Below are positions 6,064-8,372 of a DNA stretch of 8,372 nt, one piece after another. The DNA comes from Oscillospiraceae bacterium. Its GTDB lineage: Bacteria; Bacillota; Clostridia; Oscillospirales; Oscillospiraceae. The position numbers and the translations under genes are program-made. Every line of letters begins with the position of its first letter. The stretch's first letter is position 1. The DNA is taken from contig JAJPXI010000040.1 of NCBI GenBank assembly GCA_021205585.1, positions 1-8,372 on the forward strand. The letters run 5' to 3'. The notes beneath the pieces are model-generated. The model did not search any database and had not been told where the DNA came from. It saw nothing but the letters and a program-made list of their open reading frames with translations.

Positions 6064-6074
6064 GAGGAAACGAA

Positions 6075-6536
6075 ATGAAACAGGAATCGACGGACGCGCT
6101 GGACAACGTGCTGAAAGGGCTTGGCCCGGAGGATGTGGACGAGTATCTGAACGCCTACGCAGACAGCCTTGAGGATGCCCCGCGCCCCTTCGCCCACTAC
6201 CTGCGCGGCCTCCTGCGGCAGAAGCGCCTGACCCAGCGGGAGGTGTTCGAGCGGGCCGGGCTGTCCGACCGGTACGGATACCGCCTGCTGACCCAGGAGA
6301 AGAACACCCGGCAGCGGGATTACATCCTGCGGCTGTGCTTCGGAGCGGAGCTGTCCCTGCTGGAGGCGCAGCGGGCGCTGAAGCTGTACGGAATGTCCGA
6401 GCTGTACGCGAAAATCCCCAGGGACGCGGTGCTGATCATCGCCTTTAACCGGGAGATTTACCAGATTTCCCAGGTGAACGAGCTGCTGCGCGCCCACGGT
6501 ATGGAGCCGCTGAAAGGAGGCGAGGATTCCGAATAG
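6075..6536 (+). CDS. Small helix-turn-helix protein paired with the kinase
   Basis: 153 residues, cytoplasmic, no membrane segment. Residues 40-50 (AHYLRGLLRQK) and LTQREVFERAGLSDRYGYRLL (about 52-72) form an XRE-like helix-turn-helix, followed by TRQRDYILRLCFGAELSLLEAQRALKLYG (about 78-106). The C-terminal part (about 107-145, YAKIPRDAVLIIAFNREIYQ onward) is helical and non-catalytic, and I do not recognise it as a named domain. The start is the ATG at 6075 because AGAGGA lies about 6 nt before it; an in-frame ATG at 6024 falls before the predicted transcription start. It is divergent from the kinase gene with only 84 nt between, so it may regulate the shared promoter, be phosphorylated by the kinase, or both (inference). 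My recollection is that similar kinase-HTH pairs occur in other gut Clostridia. DNA binding is likely, though the recognition helix is unusual. Confidence 0.78.
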   Translation: MKQESTDALDNVLKGLGPEDVDEYLNAYADSLEDAPRPFAHYLRGLLRQKRLTQREVFERAGLSDRYGYRLLTQEKNTRQRDYILRLCFGAELSLLEAQRALKLYGMSELYAKIPRDAVLIIAFNREIYQISQVNELLRAHGMEPLKGGEDSE

Positions 6537-6563
6537 GCGCAGATTTTCCACCCTTTTGGGGGA

Positions 6564-6592
6564 TTGACATATAATTTACCAGTTGCTATAAT
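6564..6592 (+). promoter_or_regulatory. Perfect-consensus promoter with extended -10
   Basis: TTGACA (6564-6569), 17 nt, TATAAT (6587-6592), with TGC before the -10, which is the strongest promoter pattern in the window. A second TATAAT at 6570-6575 directly abuts the -35 and could serve a weaker tandem promoter. The start is predicted near 6599, so the zinc-ribbon gene would have a leader of about 270 nt. Confidence 0.9.
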
Positions 6593-6633
6593 CTGCACTG
6601 CATTTTTACTGCGGTTCACTTTGCTCCATCCCG

Positions 6634-6654
6634 TTTTGCCGCAGGCAAAATTTT
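6634..6654 (+). terminator. Possible early terminator or attenuator hairpin
   Basis: TTTTGCC (6634-6640), loop GCA, GGCAAAA (6644-6650), then TTTT (6651-6654). It lies about 35 nt after the predicted transcription start. The helix is AT-rich and the T run short, so it may only pause or partly terminate transcription; if used, it would release an RNA of about 55 nt. Confidence 0.4.
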
Positions 6655-6798
6655 CAAGGGGGCTTTACGCCCCGCAAATTTGGTGTCCTGATTTCCCATA
6701 ACTACAAAAAATATAACCCGGAACCCATAACGGACGGCGCACAGTGCCAAGGCTTAGTTCGGGGCTTGTGCGACAGCAGTTATTTTGAGAAATAAAAA

Positions 6799-6846
6799 TG
6801 CCTCCGTAGTGGAGGCAAGCATTGTAACCCAACCGCCGGAGGGCGG
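6799..6846. repeat. Twin palindrome unit, possibly REP/BIME-like
   Basis: TGCCTCC-GTAGT-GGAGGCA (6799-6817) is followed 15 nt later by CCGCC-GGAG-GGCGG (6833-6846). Two close GC-rich palindromes between genes resemble repetitive extragenic elements. On the minus strand the first is followed by TTTTTATTT, so it could also terminate leftward transcription. Copy number is unknown from this window. Confidence 0.4.
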
Positions 6847-6868
6847 AAAATATAAAAATGGAGAGCGA

Positions 6869-7630
6869 ATGAAAGTGGCAAAAATGGTAAAGTGTAAGAC
6901 GTGCGGTGCGGACATAGCGAAAAACGCCAAGGTATGTCCGCAGTGCGGGGGTAAGGTGAACAGGATGACACCCGGCGTTGCAGCCGCAATCTGTATCATT
7001 ATTGTGGTAGCCGTCATACTTATCGTCGCGGTAATCGCTTCAAGCTCGTCTGGCGATGAAACGGGAGGTGTGGAGCAGACCGCCGGGCAGAGCGGCACCA
7101 CAGCGTCGGAGGAAACCCAAACAGCCGATGGCGGGGAATCAGAGGATACCCGAACAGCCGATGGCGGGGAATCAGAGGATACCCGAACAGCGGAAAGCGA
7201 CGATAGTGGGGAATCAGAGGATATCAATACCGTTGATGGAACCACAAAAACCATCGGAGATTGGGAAATTACCGCAACTTCCGTCGAGGTGGTGGATAGC
7301 GTCAGCCTTGGCCTTTTGACAGAATACCAGGCAAGCGAAGGGTGTAAATTTGTCAAAGTGAATATGACGATAACGAACACAGGGACGGAGCTGGACTACT
7401 TCCAGAGTTTTTCGACATATGCGAAGGTCGTCTATGGCGAGTATGAGTACAGTCCCACCATGATGACCGGCGTGGATGAAGACTTGACCTACGAGAGCGT
7501 GAATCCCCTCATCACGGTATCAGGATTCCTCGCCTTTGAAATCCCGGATGAAGTGATAAATTCCGGAGAAACCTTGTCCATGGTCGTGTCGGACGTCTAC
7601 GGGGAATCTGCATCTATTACATTATGGTAA
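6869..7630 (+). CDS. Zinc-ribbon, single-TM, DUF4352-like exported-domain protein
   Basis: 253 residues. The N-terminal zinc ribbon has Cys9-X2-Cys12 and Cys23-X2-Cys26 (CKTCG, CPQCG). One membrane helix (about 35-57) follows, then a low-complexity acidic Ser/Thr/Glu/Asp linker (58-127) containing two exact copies of TADGGESEDTR. A C-terminal beta-rich domain (about 128-253) has IGDWEITATSVEVV and FVKVNMTITNTGTELDYFQ, typical of the DUF4352/telokin-like immunoglobulin fold. The ribbon should lie inside and the beta domain outside the cell. The start at 6869 has GGAG (6860-6863) 5 nt upstream; an in-frame TTG at 6785 lies in the palindromic leader and is unlikely. Composition is clearly less GC-rich than the flanking genes (ATA, AAA and GAA codons common), suggesting recent acquisition. 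Function unknown. Zinc-ribbon membrane proteins often accompany Firmicute kinases, so a link with the nearby kinase is possible. Confidence 0.82.
   Translation: MKVAKMVKCKTCGADIAKNAKVCPQCGGKVNRMTPGVAAAICIIIVVAVILIVAVIASSSSGDETGGVEQTAGQSGTTASEETQTADGGESEDTRTADGGESEDTRTAESDDSGESEDINTVDGTTKTIGDWEITATSVEVVDSVSLGLLTEYQASEGCKFVKVNMTITNTGTELDYFQSFSTYAKVVYGEYEYSPTMMTGVDEDLTYESVNPLITVSGFLAFEIPDEVINSGETLSMVVSDVYGESASITLW
7121..7223 (+). repeat. 33-bp in-frame tandem repeat in the linker of the zinc-ribbon protein
   Basis: Two identical 33-bp units lie at 7121-7153 and 7154-7186, each encoding TADGGESEDTR. A third, diverged copy follows (7187-7223), keeping GGGGAATCAGAGGATA (7208-7223). The exact DNA identity, not only protein identity, points to recent slippage duplication and predicts length variation between strains. 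Confidence 0.9.
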
Positions 7631-7742
7631 ATCGCAACAATGACTGGCACAGCAAAGGAACTGCATTGCCTGGCAAAGAATCGCAGGGCCGCACGCGGCT
7701 ATGCAATCTAAAAATTTAGGCGGCGGCAATTCCGCAAAATTT

Positions 7743-7790
7743 CGCGAGGCCGTATCGAAACAGGCGTTTTGATACGGCCCCGCGTTTGTT
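7743..7790 (+). terminator. Terminator of the zinc-ribbon gene
   Basis: GGCCGTATCGAAAC (7748-7761), loop AGGC, GTTTTGATACGGCC (7766-7779): fourteen pairs with one G-T. Outside an A/C mismatch the stem continues with CGCG (7743-7746) and CGCG (7781-7784). TTTGTT follows (7785-7790). It lies 112 nt after the stop; the stretch between (7631-7742) holds no gene I can support. Confidence 0.75.
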
Positions 7791-7811
7791 CTTCAGGTCA
7801 CGGGCTTTTCG

Positions 7812-7847
7812 CCGGTGCGGGCAAAGCGCCGTTTCCCTCCGCACCGG
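7812..7847. repeat. Inverted repeat downstream of the Gx transporter gene
   Basis: CCGGTGCGG (7812-7820) and CCGCACCGG (7839-7847) are perfect nine-base arms around an 18-nt loop. It begins 39 nt past the minus-strand stop at 7887. There is no T run on either side, so it is a poor intrinsic terminator but may protect the 3' end of the mRNA. Confidence 0.5.
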
Positions 7848-7886
7848 GAGAGAAACCGCCCCGCCAGGGCCGCCGGAAGCCGGCCA

Positions 7887-8372
7887 TTATGTACGCCACA
7901 GCTTCCCCAGGCGCTTGACGGCAAACTGGGCGCACAGGCCGGTGAACAGCCCGGCCAGGATGCCGGAAACCATCAAAATGGGCAGGTAGGTAATCAGCAG
8001 AGGCGTGCCGGTGATGGCGATGGCCACGGCAATCTGCCCGATGTTGTGGGCCACGGCCCCCAGGACGCTGCATACCCAGATTTGCTTTTCCGTGACCAGC
8101 CTGCGCATGACCAGCATGACCAGGTAGCACAGCAGGCCCCCCGCCAGGCTGTACAGCAGGGACATCATCTGGCCGGAAAAAACGCTGCCCAGAAAAACCC
8201 GCGCCAGCAGAATCGCAAAAGTGTCCGCCGGGCCCAGCAGGAACATGGCGCAGACCGTGACGATGTTGGCCAGACCCAGCTTGATGCCGGGGATGGGGGT
8301 CAGGGTGGGGATTTGCAGCTCCACCATAAAAATGGTCAGGGCGATGGCCGTCCGCAGGGCAGCCCGCGTCAG
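7887..8372 (-). CDS. Gx transporter / heptaprenyl diphosphate synthase component I family membrane protein, 5' end beyond the window
   Basis: 161 codons are visible, and the frame stays open to the right edge, so the start lies outside. The in-frame ATG at 8327 has no ribosome site and follows hydrophobic sequence in frame, so it is not the start. The protein is almost wholly hydrophobic, with the family pattern VELQIPTLTPIPGIKLGLANIV near the visible N-terminus, then SLLYSLAGGLLCYLVML, AVAHNIGQ, and a final helix ending in KRLGKLWRT. Pfam calls the family Hpre_diP_synt_I and current annotation uses Gx transporter; it resembles the membrane S components of ECF vitamin transporters. The family usually has about 170-180 residues, so only a dozen or so should be missing. 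A role in isoprenoid or quinone synthesis was inferred historically and is not shown here; substrate unknown. Confidence 0.9.
   Translation of the reverse strand: MTRAALRTAIALTIFMVELQIPTLTPIPGIKLGLANIVTVCAMFLLGPADTFAILLARVFLGSVFSGQMMSLLYSLAGGLLCYLVMLVMRRLVTEKQIWVCSVLGAVAHNIGQIAVAIAITGTPLLITYLPILMVSGILAGLFTGLCAQFAVKRLGKLWRT

Larger units (their letters stand above)
6599..6868 (+). other. Long structured leader of unknown function
   Basis: This holds no credible gene apart from tiny frames. It contains at least five short inverted repeats: TTTTGCC/GGCAAAA (6634-6650), GGGGC/GCCCC (6659-6673), CGCACA/TGTGCG (6738-6743 with 6767-6772), TGCCTCC/GGAGGCA (6799-6817) and CCGCC/GGCGG (6833-6846). It is more AT-rich than its surroundings and does not match a riboswitch class I know. 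It could be a cis-regulatory leader, a separate small RNA, or part of a mobile repeat. Confidence 0.45.

Noticed and set aside
6024..6074. Upstream ATG for the HTH gene (17 extra residues).
   Set aside because: It lies at the predicted -10 and before the transcription start, has no ribosome site, and the extension is hydrophobic and unlike the rest.
6544..6563. Terminator after the HTH gene (CCACCC/GGGGG).
   Set aside because: The stem is short and no T run follows; it runs directly into the next promoter.
7121..7223. CRISPR-like array.
   Set aside because: The repeats are directly adjacent without spacers, in frame, and inside a coding linker.
8327..8327. ATG at 8327 as the start of the Gx transporter.
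   Set aside because: No ribosome site; the frame continues upstream with a hydrophobic stretch that fits the first membrane helix of the family.
1..8372. tRNA or rRNA genes, transposases, integrases, phage genes.
   Set aside because: None seen on either strand by eye; no clover-leaf, ribosomal or DDE/recombinase motif found.

Overview
The window reads as chromosomal DNA of a GC-rich Firmicute, most likely a gut Clostridia of the Oscillospiraceae type (Flavonifractor/Pseudoflavonifractor-like). That is an inference from several things: GC-rich genes with AT-rich sigma-A promoters, a short ACT-type phosphoglycerate dehydrogenase, a one-domain YkvM-type QueF, a class I preQ1 riboswitch, and a Gx/Hpre_diP_synt_I membrane protein. 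Gene density is high and most genes are identifiable from motifs.

Layout. (1) 1-1026, minus strand: sfsA (cut by the left edge) lies 3 nt behind a formate/nitrite-channel (FNT) gene that appears to start at TTG. (2) 1027-1245: divergent promoter region; the serC promoter is a perfect TTGACA-N17-TATAAT. (3) 1246-3521, plus strand: serC and serA, two steps of serine synthesis from 3-phosphoglycerate, 17 nt apart. (4) 3538-3664: a preQ1-I riboswitch with a terminator and a candidate antiterminator, beginning only 16 nt after the serA stop. (5) 3698-4874: a queuosine-precursor transporter (YhhQ family) and queF, which form a preQ0 salvage pair. (6) 4876-4912: a bidirectional terminator between converging genes. 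(7) 4911-6536: a membrane-anchored Ser/Thr-kinase-like protein (minus) divergent from a small helix-turn-helix protein (plus), with overlapping face-to-face promoters. (8) 6537-7790: a compositionally different segment with a perfect extended -10 promoter, a structured leader of about 270 nt, and a zinc-ribbon/TM/DUF4352-like gene closed by a strong hairpin. (9) 7887-8372, minus: a Gx-type transporter running off the right edge.

How the parts work together. SerA and SerC supply phosphoserine. The riboswitch sits where the serine genes end and the queuosine genes begin, and I see no convincing promoter in between. The simplest model is that transcripts entering from serC-serA are stopped or passed on to yhhQ-queF according to preQ1, the product of QueF, which closes a feedback loop. 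The kinase, HTH protein and zinc-ribbon membrane protein may form a signalling neighbourhood. The first two look like a true pair; the third may instead be acquired cargo.

The most interesting parts are the serA/riboswitch junction with its competing pairings, the kinase-HTH pair (kinase with DMN in place of DFG), and the structured, possibly repeated segment at 6537-6868.
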